A DNA stretch of 64,000 nucleotides. It comes from Prostheceraeus crozeri (lineage: Eukaryota; Platyhelminthes; Polycladida; Euryleptidae). Below, piece by piece: positions 26,101 to 41,100 of this stretch. The first letter of the stretch is position 1; each line of letters starts with the position of its first letter. The stretch is taken from assembly GCA_907163375.1 (NCBI GenBank), contig CAJQUW010006840.1, positions 62,001 to 126,000 on the forward strand, written 5' to 3'. Made by a program: the position numbers and the translations under genes. The notes under the pieces are model-generated. The model did not search any database, was not told the origin of the DNA, and saw only the letters and a list, made by a program, of their open reading frames with translations.

Positions 26101-29100
26101 GTTGAGACCTGCATTGAATAGATCACAATTGGTGTCCGTCAATCAATATTTAATCCGCTTCGCAATTAAGTGCTGCTCACCACTTTTCGTCGGCATGATT
26201 CTATGGACTCAATGAGAATTCAAAAATTACAGCGTAGAGCTCACCGAACCATTTGTAGTGAAGAATTTGATTGTCATAACTTTCGATTCAGTGTATGCAC
26301 TATGCAGTAAGGAATGCTAAGAAGAGGATGGTTGAATTATCGGGTGAACTGAATGAATGAATGAAAAACTTTTATTCACTGCAACTTCTTGCGTGTGACT
26401 ACGTGTACATACATGTACAAGGAATCATAAAACAGTAGTCAATTAAGGCATTCAAAGTCAGCATAAGTAAGAAGTATACATGTAGTTATCAGTCACGTGA
26501 GATTGGAGGAAGCGTCTGATGGCATTGGTCACAGCATCTGTCTTGAAGCCTCGGCAGCGGACCTGTAATGGCAGCTTATTCCAAAAACGAGGACCGTGGT
26601 ATATGATGGAATGTTGACCAAATGTAACTGTATTCCATTTCGGCTGATGAAAAACATTTCGACGGGCCCTGGACGATGCAGAATTGAACAGTTCCATGAC
26701 AGATGATGGTGAATAGCCTGAACTGATTTTCGTACGCCTGCTACTTTCTTTAATAATGATCGGAAGGGCCAACATTATGGAGAAAACTTGTGCGCAATGA
26801 CCTGAATTCTTCGAATCTGAAGGAATTGTGGCAATCGAGGCACTTTGCTTGAACTCACATTAATCTGCAAGCGACGCACGACTTTTTTCTTTTCTCTGTA
26901 GGGTATTAGGAATTCCTTTTTGCCCATTTAATAGGTTCCTCGATGTGCCGTCAATTTCGAATTAATCATGCTTCTAGCAAATCGAAGCAAATAAACAAAA
27001 TATTTCATTCTGTGATTACAACGGACTGAACGAGGTTGAAGGCCAACATTGCTCTTTTTACTGCTAGAGTAATTTCTGACTCCATGTCTACTTACCTTTT
27101 CCGCCACGATGATTTGATTCACGTGGTGTATTTCTTTTTAAAGTTACTTCACAGTGTCCAATTGTATCAATGATTGTCAACTATTTCAAACTCTACAATG
27201 CAATAACTAAAGGTCTATCCAAATTCATTGTGTTATTAGCTATCGATAATGCCCGTACAAGCAAGATGTTATCAGCGTTTTCGAGAATTTATAAGGTACA
27301 AAGCAATTACACAAAGCCGAACCGAAAAGGTTTTTGATTAACCACAATGTCTTTCTCAAAAGTTAAGTACATTCCTACATTGTTTCAGAAAAGGAATTCA
27401 TGCATACTAGAAGTCAGCAGTCGTCGTAAATTTGCCCTCAACACGATCACCACACGAACACGAAATCCAAATCGCCTACGGCGAACACGAAAGTAACATT
27501 ATAACACAGTAACTTGTAGTGGGAGCAAGCCATTTAAAATATATTCAAGCAATCAATGCAAAACAATAGTTGACTGAAGGGGACAGCCAGCCTAAAGGAA
27601 ATGCAAAGTAATTTTAATTAGGCCTAAAGTGCACGTCTCGTGTAGCGGAAATGGCTGGATTGTAGGACGGAAGCTACTGACATTTTCTTCCTAAATTCAC
27701 ACACAAAAGGCTTAATAGCATGGATTTGTAGATCTTAAAGCGCTGAATACAGAAATCAAATTCTTAAGTTTCACAACCAGTCGCTTTATGTTATAGGTAA
27801 GGTTAAAGGATTCCCATTGGAATCCAATGGTAAAATTCAAGAAATATCTACGGATTGTGAAACACTTGGCAATTTTCGCACATTTTCTTTTGCAGAAAAG
27901 AAACTGTTTATCAGAATGCCATGAAATTTGAATCATGATTGAGTTCAGAACATCAACTTCGATATAGAAGTTGAAGTGAGCCACATGATTCAGTATTTGA
28001 TGTTTGACAGTCTATACAAAATGAGTAAATTTCATCCTTTGACTTAATTTTGGCGAATTTGCTCATTTTGTAGAGGCTCTCAAACATCAAATACTAAATC
28101 ATGTGACTAACTTCAACTTCTATATCGAAGTTGATGCTCTGAACTCAATCATGTTTCAAATTTCATAAATAGTTTCTTTTCTGCAAAAGAAAATGTACAA
28201 AAATTGCCAAGTGTTTCACAATCCGTAGATATTTCTTGAATGTTGCCATTGGATTCCAATGGGAATCCTTTAACCTTACCTATGACTGAAAGCGACAGGC
28301 CGTGACACTTCAGAATTTAATTTTTGTATTCAGCGCTTCAAGATCTACAAATCCATGCTATTAAGATCTTTGTGTGAATTAAGGACTCGTTGTCGCCGAA
28401 CGTCAGTGCAATGCTTGATGATATGACACTGTTTGCAGTCCGTATTGTGATAAAAGAAGTCACATCATAAAAGCGTCACACTCAATCAATTCATCTAATT
28501 TTCTATTATCATCAACTACAGATTCTGATTTAGAATCAGATTCGGCAACTTGTAGAGTTTCCTGCTATGATTGGCAATGATATCATTTTAATTTTTATAA
28601 TGAAAATATACCATTCTTAGTGAAATACACATAGGCCTACACCGTAAATAGATCTAGTCAGACGAATTTTTCGATTTACACTGCTACCATGCTACTGTTG
28701 CTGCTCTTAGCAATAAATTTAAAATTAGATTGCATACAGCATTGATATACTCCAAGTAATGGAAGACTAAAGAAAGCAGTTTAGTCATACAAAGCTTCTT
28801 GTACATCAAAAGTAAGGGATGGCTATGGCCTATACATTAGACACTCAAGTCACAAATGTGCCTACAATATGCAATTGGTTAGGTCAACAGTATCTAAAGT
28901 GCGAAAAAAAGGCTAAAAAGGCTAAAAATGTTTAGTTATGTTATTATATTTTGTTTGACAATTTGTGTGATAGACAGACCGACAGACAATAGCATGTTGC
29001 TTTTCGCTACATGAATCAACCAGTGCAGGAGGACGTGGTAGAACAAACGAGAGACTAAATTTGCTTCAATACAAAATGCGAAGAATCTATGATTAGAAAA

Positions 29101-32100
29101 TATAATGGAACAAAAACATGTCATTTTATATCATTTTTCAAAACTAAAATGATATCATTTTATCATTGCCGATCTTTGGTTTCCTGTATCGTCGAGCAAA
29201 GAGCTATGTTATGACTAGGGCAATATTTAATGACCTGAAAATCGAAGAAACATGACCTGACAAAGCTTAAAATATAGCCGAAGATGACCTTAAAAAAGCT
29301 CTTCCTATAACTACAAATGACATAAGAAAACTCCTAAAATGTGAACAAAAAATGTGACCTAAAAATCTTAAATTGCAGTTTGGCAAGATTTAAAAATTCT
29401 AAAATGTAGCAAAAATTATGTTTCCATTTTTAGGCAGAGTTAAAAAGTTCAATTTAAGACAAATAAAACGATTTATTTCAAACTTTTACCACAGTATGCC
29501 CATTTACAGCTTGTTGTACAAAACAGTTATGTTATTTACTTCAGTAGATGTTTGAAAAAGTCTGTCTTTGCATAGTATCTTCTTCAACATGGAAAAGAAC
29601 GTTCTACCGAAGCAACGGTTGGCTGGCAAGGAAAGACAGACGACAGGCTAGTCAATCCTGGCGCACCCGGCAACATTCATATCTGTAGGCAGTGCATACA
29701 CTGGAAATGTCCTCAGACTGCATCGCGCTGCTGAGAAGACCAATATTGCGTCATTTTGCAAGCATCGGTCATTTCTTTCCCGGCAACTGTAACAGTCTAA
29801 ATCTACAGCGAAATGACCAAATATGATGAGACACAGAAAATATGACAATATTACTTTACCCTAAAAATATGACGTCAGAAAAATTTGCCCTAGTCATGAC
29901 TCATCACGTTTGAGTTTTGTGTGATCCTTGTCTTCAAGTGACCTTGGTAAAAGAAACAGAAAAGAATACAGCTACTCCACCGGTAATTCCAAGAAATTAG
30001 ACCCACACTGATCCATGTGCGTCGAAACCACCATGCGTTGTCAGCAATGAATGAATCGGTTGTGCAGTAAAAAGATCAATCTCAGGTCTTATTGATACTT
30101 TTCCGCAAAGGCAATTATTCTGTTGTTCAATTTGGAAAATCGCGCATTTTAATAAACTTGTAAATAAAGATAGCTTGTCTTTGGCCAGAACAGACTATGT
30201 CATCAAATTATCTCATTTAAAATTTTACAATGAATACGTGTCACCACGAGAATAAAACACGACTCTAATTTTCAAAACTCGAACACGAATGACAAGACTC
30301 AACACGACTTGAAACGAGGGTTTTAAAAAAACACTTCGGTGTTTGAAAACATTGAAAAAACATGTTTAAAACAATCTGAAAAAACATGCTGTTTCTTTCA
30401 TATGATATTCTTTTCATACTTTATCTATTCAGGAACTAATTTAGTTTTTAGTCCTCCATATCATGTTTATAAATCGCCTAAACGTTACTCTATAAAAACT
30501 TAATAGACTGAACTTGCTGAAATCGATAAAAACCCTTAATATTCCAATGAACAATCCTAGAAGTAGAGTTTGATTTTATTATTCAGATTGCATTATTTGT
30601 GTCCGATCCTCCCAATGATCAGAAGAAGCTTATTATACTTTTTCAGAAATATTCTGATCTTCATTGGATTTTTATTGTAAAATAGCGCTATATGGATATG
30701 TACATGTCGGTCATAGAAGAAAATTTCATTCAATAGCAAATGATAAGCTCGTTCATTACACTATTTTATTACCGATTGGCACTTGCAAAACGAAACGCTC
30801 ATGCTAACGCAGTATATCTAGGAATTCTTCGTCATACGCGCGCACTCTATGGATTCATGGAAATCATGTCAGTTCACTCCACAAGGCTGGAATTCGCCAT
30901 CGGTGATGATGACTTACATGAAGAATCTGATTAAATATAAAAATAGAAACATGAAAACAATATACTGGAAAGTAAAGTTTTGTTTTGTCACTAAATGACA
31001 GAGTTAACTTCAAATAAATTGTAACAAGCTACCGCGACTTTAATTTATACAAATAGCATTAATAATGGAAAATTGGAAAAGACATAAAAACATAAAAAAA
31101 CGTTTTTTAAAACCGTACTTGAAGCACGATCATGTTTTTACGTAAAATTGTGCCTCTAATACATTCTATACTTTGCATTATTATGAACAATCACGTAAAG
31201 TGACATGTCGAAGACTATAACACTTGAAAGGTTCATGATAGCCTTACAAAGTAGCATCTTAAGGGAGCATGGATTCACATTGATTCGACGGATATCTGTA
31301 GTGACCAGTGTTGCGGAAGCGGTGATTTCGAGTGGAAGCGGGAACACTGATAACTAGCGCTTCCGCTTCCGAGTTCTGACTGTATTGACAGTGTGTTTAC
31401 ATGCTTGTAGAGTGTAGACCTATCGTAAAATATGGTGTTATGTCTTGTTTATATAATTGATTTTGCAATTTACATGCATTGACAGCTGGAAAAAGAACAC
31501 AGTAGACTGGACTACTAAAAGGAGAAGGTAAATATTATTACCGTAGGTATTCTAAAATAAGCTCAATTATCAAATTTGAGAAGTTACCGGTATACATACA
31601 TATAGAGGCCCAAAATGATAGTGACAGGAGCTTGGATGCAATGTTCCAGTCGGAAGCGATGGAAATGTGACCGCTTCTGCAACCACCTTTTAATTCTAAC
31701 TTGATTATTACAGTCTTACTACAGCAGTATGAACACCATTCCATTTTTCATTGCAGATATGACGGGCTGTACATAGACTGTCCAATGACAGGAAAAGTCA
31801 AACCTTCATTCCTCGCGATATCCGATAATAAATCAAAAACAAAAGGACTGAGAAAGTTTGCGTTTACGGCAAGGCCAGCGACTCGAGGTGCATTTGCAGC
31901 CTGTATCTGTCCGATGTATGGTAACAGAACGAGACCAAAACGTCTGATGGCATGGATTGAAATGAACCGTATACTGGGAGTGGAACATTTTGTCTTCTAC
32001 GATTATTCGGCTCCATCACGATTGCGTCCTACATTTGATTATTACATAAAGGTGAGAACGACATCGTCTGAAATAAACTGCACAAAGATAAAATTTTGAC

Positions 32101-35100
32101 AGTTTATATCAGACATGGTCACCCACAGAATTAAATATTTTGTTTATCTGCTTCGGCTTGCTAGAAGTGTGATTAATACGAAATGGACGGCACATCGAGG
32201 AACTTACTAAGTGGGCAAAAAGGAATTCCTAATACCTTACAGAGATAGGAAAAAAAGTCGTGTGTCGTTTGCGGATTAATGTCAGTTCAAGCAAAATGCT
32301 TCGATTGCCACAATTCCTTCAGATTCGAAGAATTCGGATCATTGCGCACAACTTTTCTCCATAATGTTGGCCCTTCCGATCGTTATAAAAAAGTAGCAGG
32401 CGTACGAAAATTAGTTCACTTGATGATTTCACCATCGTCTTCTGAGCATTCCTCACTACGTAGTGCATACACTGAATCGAATCTTAGCCAAGATGTGTGT
32501 TTCGGTGCGTGCGAAGTGATATCACATCACGCACGCCTCTCACTGGCTCTGGTGTCCTTTGCTGACAGCTTATTGTTTGCCATTTCCAATAGCAAGCGAT
32601 ACACGAATTATCCGTTCGAGAAGGAGCAAGTTGTCTAATTCTGTAATGTGCCATTTCGATATTAAGGCTACATATAACCCTTCCTTTCTAGGAAGCCGAA
32701 GACGTGCGCAGATGAATCTAGTTCTGTCTGTTCACCCTACGAATTTTTACAAGCTACCAGGAGCTCTACCAGTCATTATAACTTAGGCTATAGGAGCATG
32801 GATGACAAATGCGATAAGAAATAGAATAATTGAAAATATTGTCTATGATCCAGCATCTAAGTCTGAATTGGATGTTCTATAAACTTCACTTCATAGTGCT
32901 AGTTTCCAGTTGATATTGTCACTGAATATAAGTCTATTTCAGATACTTCAGAATTTAGGGATAAAAGGTTTTGAAAGCTTTGTTGGCATGTGTCATCACG
33001 ACAATAGAAATAACGGTGTAGCTACTCATTGTTGAAACATTTTAACCGAAACAGAATTTGATCCAGGCTTTACCTAAGTTCTACATGAGGGCGACATAAT
33101 GGATTAATAAAGGGATTGGCCAACTGAAATGGTGGAAATGTAATGTAGTACACAGCCATGGAAAAATATCTGCTCGCATCTCATGGAGATCCATACATAA
33201 TGTTTTATACATAATTGTGAAGTACTTACAGTTAGCTATCATGACGCACATTCATTTTGATGTTATCGTCTTCAAAGTCGTTTTCAAGCATTCCTTTGAC
33301 ATCCTTCACTCCTCATGAAAAATAGTTCATGTATTTCTCTCGTTCGTGCAAAGCGTAGCTGTGACTGAAACTTTTCTGCCGTTTAAGTTAGTTAAAAATA
33401 GTCGGTGCCCGCGGGTCTGGAAAGTCTGGAAAAATTCTGGGAAATTTGGAAAAATATTGGATAAATAAGTCTGGAAGTTTTGAAGCTTCACTCACATTAC
33501 TCCAAGCGTATTCTGTGAGTTCATTGCTGCAAACTATGATTTGCTTTCCTAGCGCTTATCTTTTCCTTTTCAAATGATTTTCGCTAGTACTTAAAGATGG
33601 TTGAGTGACCATTTGAGAGAAGAAAAGCACTAGGAAAGCAATGTAGTCCAGTTTATGTTAATGAATAATGCACAGAATGCGATTGGAACTGCATGAGCGA
33701 AATTTTAGCACATTGAGAAAATTGAAGGAATCATAGGTGCTAAAACTTGATGTGAACAAAATTGCAATTGGGAAAACCATTTTAGTAAACAGAGTTATTT
33801 ATGAAGGCGACGTTATGAGGGAGAAAATGTAGGCAAATTGATCTAGGAAACCATCCGCTCAATGACGTAGGATGTTCAGAAGTGTTATAAATCTTGTTCA
33901 TAAAGAGAAGAAGTTAGAAGAGCAACTGTTCTATTCCTTCTCATTATTTTCGATATTCAGTTTCCCTCAAAGACCATTAAGAGGGTCGTGTGTGAACTGC
34001 TATTTATGATTTTAAATTGTACAATTTCAAGCTGTTTACCAAGACGACCTGATGATTGTACCTTAAGTTTGTTTTCAGATAGTAGTGTCAATTACTAAGT
34101 ATTTACTCAGTTGCTCTATTTGCTGTTTAGCTGTAGGCTTTGATATTGAATGTAGTCGGTTAGTAATGACATTGACTTGACAAAATAGCCCGTTTCTTAT
34201 GCGCTAAAAGCTGTGATAATCCAGCACAATTTTCTTAATTAAATGATACAAAATTACAGTTATAAACAGTTGAGCAAGAATTATCGATTATAGCTTCAAG
34301 TAGTAGACTGTATGCATTTTTAATGCTCTAGTTCATCAGATTTCAGGTGATGAACATATACTCATTGACAAAATCTTTGAAACATTTGCTTCTTTAACTT
34401 CTTTCATTTTTGACTGGTGTATACACATGCATGTATGATACCTTGATAATTTAGTCACAATCTCCACCAAGTGGCTAACACAGAGAAACAACGCATGTAG
34501 CAGATTCAACTTTAATAGCGCGTGTGCCCCCTCTAGCTCCAATACATTCAGTAATCCGAGATGGCATGGATTCACAAAGTTTCTGAATGAGGGATGTTTC
34601 AAGGAGAAGCCACTGCTCTGTCAGTCTTTCAGAGAGAATCTTCAGGGACACTGGTGGAAGTGAATAGCGGTCCTCACTCGCCGCCCAAGCTCGTCCCAGA
34701 CTTGTTCAATGGGTGACAAGTCAGGTGAGCGTGCAGGCCAGTCAAGGGTTTGAATGCAGCCGAGGAGCGATGTGGTGCTGCGTTGTCGTCTTGGAAGACG
34801 AGATCCTCCACCCTGACCACTGGGGCAACAACAGGAAGCACAATTTCATTGAGATACCTCTCTCCAGTCAACGTGCCTTTGATGATGACTGCTGTCTTTC
34901 GTCCGCCATGCCAAATGCCGCCCCACAGCATAACACTTCCACCACCATATCTGTCGTGTTCTTTAATACAGCATGGGGCAAAGCGTTCACCTGGAAGACG
35001 ATGCATTCTGACACGACCGTCATTGAAATCCAGAGTGAATCTCGATTCATCGGTCCATAAGACTTTCTGCCAGTGATGGTCCATGAGCGATGGGCATCAC

Positions 35101-38100
35101 ACCACGCAACTCGTCTTCTGCGGTGCTCAAAACTCAATGGAATTAGGACAGCTGGTCGTCGCGATTGAATTCCAGCTTCTCGCAATCTTCGGTAAGCCGT
35201 TCGAACGCTACAGTCTATATTTGAGGCACTCTTCCAGTGTACGACTAGCTTTGGGACTGACACAAATCTATTCCTCTTTGCAGCTAAAACTATACGTGCG
35301 TCTGTCCTTCCTGCAGACTTTCTTAGTCGACCAGATCCCTTCTTCTTTTTAACATTTCCTTCTCCTTTCCATCGACACCAACACCTTCAAACAACGACTC
35401 TCGATAGTTGCAGCTCTTCGGCAACACTCGCACAACTTCTACCACAACGAATCATTCCAATAGCCATACCTCCGGTAAACTGATCGTGTGCCATTTTATT
35501 TTACAAAAGCTGGATTTCAGTTCACGTTTATGTTCAATTGGTATATGTAAAAGCAATTGTGACAGTTGTATCGATATCAAAATTTGAAATTTGACCACCA
35601 TAGATCTTTCTCCATTCTCTAATGTGTTGAATGGTAATACACAGAAAGCGAGATATTGCATCATACCTGAGAAAAAATGAAACAAACTTCAATTCAAGCC
35701 AATGATAGTTTGTTTCATTAATTATGTCAAAGAGTATATATGCATTCTTAAAAAACAGTGCTTGAGAATGATGTGCACAATAGAAATTCTCGTATATGCA
35801 TACAAGTACCGTTTGTGAAGTACTGTAGTTGTACAAAGGGTAATATTATATTTGAATAAAATCATCTAAAGGAAAATTCTATTTTGCTGATTAAAGAAAA
35901 AATGTGAAAACATGTGCTCAAGATTGAAAGCGTTCAAATGCCAGCTGCCATGTGGCTACCATTGAGTTTCATTCATCATAATTGCAAAATCTTTAATGGC
36001 ATAGCATAATACAAGCACATGTATATTCGAAACTTGAATACAAAAGATTGTTCCAGGATCCAATTGCACCAGTGCATTCGAATAAGGCCATTTATTCAGC
36101 TCACCCAGTTCTTCGCTCATAACTTTTTTGTTCGTTCACTCAGTTCGCTGGTTCATTTTAATTTCACGCAATGCCGTTCAGTCCAACTGAAACACTCAAA
36201 TCACTCACATCATTTCTCTTCATTTTGAAAGGCAGCAACGTTGTGGACTTGGCGCTCGTTGAACAAAATAAGAATTAAAGAAATTGTTATTCTTCATTTT
36301 TCATTGTCCATTCTTATAAGCCTACTTTGTCATTCTGTCAATTTTGAAAACAACTGTACGTGATTTGCCTTAGTCTCACAAATCGACTTTGACATTCATA
36401 AAACTGCCAGTGCAGGGAAGTCACTCAATTCCAAATCCCGGAAGTTTTCTATGAATCCTGGAAAGATGGCAACCCTATACTATTAAATTCATAAAGTAAT
36501 TGATGGGCCTATGTCCTAGAAGCATGTAGCTTGTAAATATTTGAAGCCATAATTACTTGGAATTTTGAAACAGCCTTAAATTTGTCACCCTGCAGAAATC
36601 AAGAGAAACTTTATGAAATATTTCATAAGGCGCACAAAAGTTCTTATGCGGCGCTTCGTTGGCTAAAATTACCTTAAAATTCCTGCCTGGTCTGATCTTC
36701 CATCTACTCATTGACATTGTATTATGACATGTTCACGAACAGAAACAACAGTGCGGATTTGTCTGAGCGGAATTTACTCCTTTGTCTATGTCTGACCAGC
36801 GAAAAACGATGTGAGAATTAATTCCTCCCATTATACATGCAAAAGTGAGAAGCACAAGTTCAATTCGTTCATCAGCTTCATGAAAAGTATAAGTTCAGTT
36901 CAGTGGCAGCTACTAGGAAACCCGTTTGCTTAGTTCCCTCGCTTACTTGTGAACGACTAAGAACCTCGTTCATTCACTCCCACAAGTTCTAATGCACTGG
37001 TTAGAAGCTAACTAAATAGTGCATAAAATCATTTTGCTCACTTTACTTAATCGTTTTTTGACCTCACTTCGATCTCACTTTAATCGCTCGTTGGTGTCCT
37101 TAATTACGCGTTCGGTTATTTTACTCCAGTCTCCATTCTGTCATCCTGGTTATCACGTGTAGGTCAGCTTTGCACCAACGGCGGTCACCATTCGCGATAC
37201 CAAACTGTGCGCTCTTCACTAGGCAATGATCTTTCATGCGGCAGTTGTGGCCGAAGAGACTCACTTTGCGTTTCTTAATCGTAATCTTCTTGACCGTAGC
37301 TTTGGCTTTACTTCGCCCTGAAAAATTGCCAATTACAAATACCCTGTACGTGATCAATGCTTCTAGATGTGCTCATCCTGAGTGCTTAAGGAGACAAAAA
37401 ATTGAACACTAAACAGAAGAAGAAAAGGAAATAATAGAAAAGGAGAATACTCAACGAGCGATTTTGGAGAAAGATAGGGGACAAATGAAAAAACAGAAGA
37501 TAAATCTCAAGGAGAAGGAAGAAAAATCAATCAGTAAAAAGAAAAACACGAACAACGTACTTTTAGCAGCTCAAGAACTTTTAAATGATGGAAACAACAA
37601 ATTGAGACTTGCTATAGAGAAAGGCAATTTACAACAACGCCACGGCTCAATTGATGATTGAGACAGGATCAAAAAAGACAAAAGAATGCACTGAAGCACT
37701 AGAAAAATTACGCCAGAAACCTAGCCGTCCGAAAACGAAAACTTTTAGATAGGAATTTATGTTTGCTGGAATCGGTGTAAAAGATAAAGACCAGCAAAAC
37801 AATATGATTTATAGAATGAAATCTGCTATACTACTGGACTATCAATCATCAGTTATCTATTTTTAGAAGACGTTTTTTATTGATCGTTTCTGTTAACTGT
37901 ATACTCATTACGAGCAATTGGCTTGTTCAGGTATTGAATATTCTTTTTAGCATTTACCAGTTTGTTTTTCAAAAGTACTTGTTATGACTAATTGAGTTCA
38001 TTTTTGTGATTATATAACTACCAAGATTTTGTAATCGATTTTTGAAGGTGTGTTTCGCTAAATTATAGCGAATCATTGACTCCAAAAACATCAACAAAAA

Positions 38101-41100
38101 ATAAAATATAAAATGTGGTGGAACGGAATGACTGTAGGGGAAGGTGGCGGCCATCAAAAAAGAAAACATGAAAAACACAGTGCATGAAATACAAAATATG
38201 TTACTTTTTTGTATTTTGTAAAGGCTTACATTTATGGCATTTATATATAATTTGCATGCACGAGTATGCGTAAATATCCTCACATTTTATTATGTAAGCT
38301 TTCAACTTGACTACTTATGTAATATCGGTCGCTGTAGGCCTACAATTTAACTCACATGTCCTAAGTCACATGCTTTTGGTCGATACATCAAGGTTGGTCT
38401 AAAATTTGGGCTTGGGGTACCCCCCAAGACCCAAGAGTGGCTATTTCTCAAATGAAGTGGAACAACAATTTCCAGAACATGTTTGGAATTTTGATTGAGA
38501 TTTAAAATTGCATGAAGATATTTTGAATCATACTATATTGTGCATATTGCTATTCAATTAATATGTATCTAATGTTCATATTAATTACTATTTATTACAT
38601 GAATTTGTTATTGCGGAATTAAGGCCATATTGATATTCAGCTAAAAGTTTTAATTATCGGCATAGGTTATCTCTGGGCTAAATATCAGCCATCCTGTTTA
38701 CATCTACAGCCTAATAGTTTCCTAATTAGAACAACATGCATGACTAAGCTACATTCCTTACAACATGTCTGATCGAGAAACGAAACACACATAACATAGG
38801 CCTCGTATAAGATGAAAATAGAACAAATATAGATATGACGATATTTTTACTAATCGTAAGAAGCAATCATCAAAGGATGTCACTGTATTAAATGATGCCG
38901 ATATCTTTCTATTTCTGATACATGTAGCCTAATAGTAGAATAAACAATATAGGCCGAAGTTTTTAACTTTCAAGGCAAGAGGCGATATGAATCAAGTTGT
39001 CTACGAATTATTGTAGGCTACCAATTTAACAGCAGGTATTGGTTTAATGAATTGCATTTTTTTCATGTATTATTTGTTTTATTTCACGCAAAATGATATA
39101 TACAAAATTCTGTCTAACACAATATGCATTGCATCTAGCTTAATGGATTAAATTCACAAGGAAGCCATAGGTAATCAAAGCAGAGTTTTTAAAAAGCTAA
39201 TTAAACATACTATCAGGTAGACATTTACGGTAGGTCTATATCAAAGTTGATGATAGCACAGTTTTATCGTAGAAAGACCAATCGTGTGGTAGAAGTAGGT
39301 TACATATTTACATGCACATATATGTTGGTATGTGCTATCGATGCATGTAGATGAATTGCTATGACATGATGTGGTCATATACTTAGGCGGAATATTTCCT
39401 AGAAAACCGCAAATGATCATTTATGGTCAATTTCTTTACTCTTGGGGGTGGGGTACCCAAGCTCTTGGGTCCGCACCCCAAGATTCTTGGGTACCCCCCA
39501 AGACTACCTAAAACCCAAGAGTGACCCCAAGACCCAACCTTGGATATATAGTGTCCTATATTGTTTTGAAAAATTGAGTGGACACCTTGTTAAGTGTTCA
39601 AGAAAGTCCGTGTCTCACATGTTATCACAATTTTCAATGCTCAAAACATCAATTTTTGGGGAGAACATTATAGATTTCCATTATCTGATGTGGATTGAGT
39701 AGGCAAAAATCTAGGAGCTTTTTCCTATACATAGTGCGGCTTTTCTTTTATTCATATAATTAGCATGCTATTTTCACATTCTTTGTATGGATGAAGTTTT
39801 CTCACATAGCAAGTCTATATATAAATTCTTCGCATCCAGACGTGAAGGTAATAATTGCATTGAAATTCTGTGTAGACTATTTTATGTTTTCATTAGTCAG
39901 ATATTCGCAATTGTCTACTTGCGTAAATTTACTCGGTCTGCGGAAAAAATGGAACTTCGGCGCGTAGGACCACTGGTCATGAAGCTGATGTGATGAAGGA
40001 TCGCATCAGCTCCATGTTGAAGGAAGAGACTTCAGGATAAAGCTCGCTCCATGAATGCAACTCAAACTTTGGACATGTTCTGGTGGACGGGGAGTGTTTG
40101 AACCCGGAACTACAGAAAACAATATCATTCTATGGATCCTCACACTTAGTCATGGCCAAGCTGAGAGAGGTGGAGAGAGGCTTCAAAGCAGCAGCAGTTG
40201 TAAACCAACTAGAGGAATCGCTAGTCGCTCAGCGATTTGTTTGAGATATTGGACGATGGATATCTCTAAAAACATGGTTCGCATGGCAAGGAACGCAAAT
40301 CGGCGATACAGAGAGTGGAGCGAGGAGAAGAAGAAACAACAGAATGACGAGTCACGAAAAGAAAGCGACACACTGCGATGCTTCAAGCAAAGGAGGAAGA
40401 ACGAAAGAGTATCAGACATGAACCGGAAGTATTAAATGCTGACAGAGATCAACTGTGATGTATGTATGATTCTCGACTTCAAATTGAAAGAATTATCGTT
40501 TATTTTTGTAATTTTCCGCTTGATGAACATTGTAATTTTCCGCTTGATGAACTCCTTAGTTTTCTACGTCAATCAAGTTTTACGATGACCAAATTATCAT
40601 ATACATTATTAAGCGCTTACACCTTTATATGCGTGTCAGCGTCAAGTTTTTGGATGGCCCAATAAACTTTTTGCACTTTTATATTCGTATCGATATACCT
40701 GCCTTTCAGGTTCATGTTGCTACTGATTTTGTTGAAAGCATTTCGTTGAAAAGTTTGTCAAACTTTTTGTTGTGTAACAACTTTTTTGCAACAGTTTCAT
40801 TTAAATACATTAGTTTGTGGAGACTACTCACTGGTTACATCTTCGAGGAGATGAGGTCGTACAAAGGAACATTCGAGATACTTAAAGTCATCGGCTTTTG
40901 CAAAATATTCGCCAGAGTTTTGTGAGCATTTACAGTTGCAGTTACAGACATGGAAATTTACTGGTTTACATTATAATGTGTGCCTCTTGAAACAAAAATC
41001 ACAGGACACTCACTGTGTTCACTGAATTATTAAATACTGACTTAGTTTAGTTTACAAACGTCTGTCATGTCGTGTTCTTCAAAAACAACTGCAAAAGTGT

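Larger units (their letters stand above)
8144..31756 (+). other. GT92 intron 1, about 23.6 kb
   Basis: Bounded by GTGAGG at the 5' end and TTTTCATTGCAG at the 3' end. It holds the BED-finger remnant, many LINE fragments, Penelope pieces, a pogo-like remnant, SINEs, MITEs and a foldback, all listed separately. None is in a position to interrupt the coding exons. Confidence 0.85.

Noticed and set aside
31701-32099. The whole 132-codon frame as an exon
   Set aside because: Its first and last codons are intron sequence. The splice sites and phases define 31757-32051.
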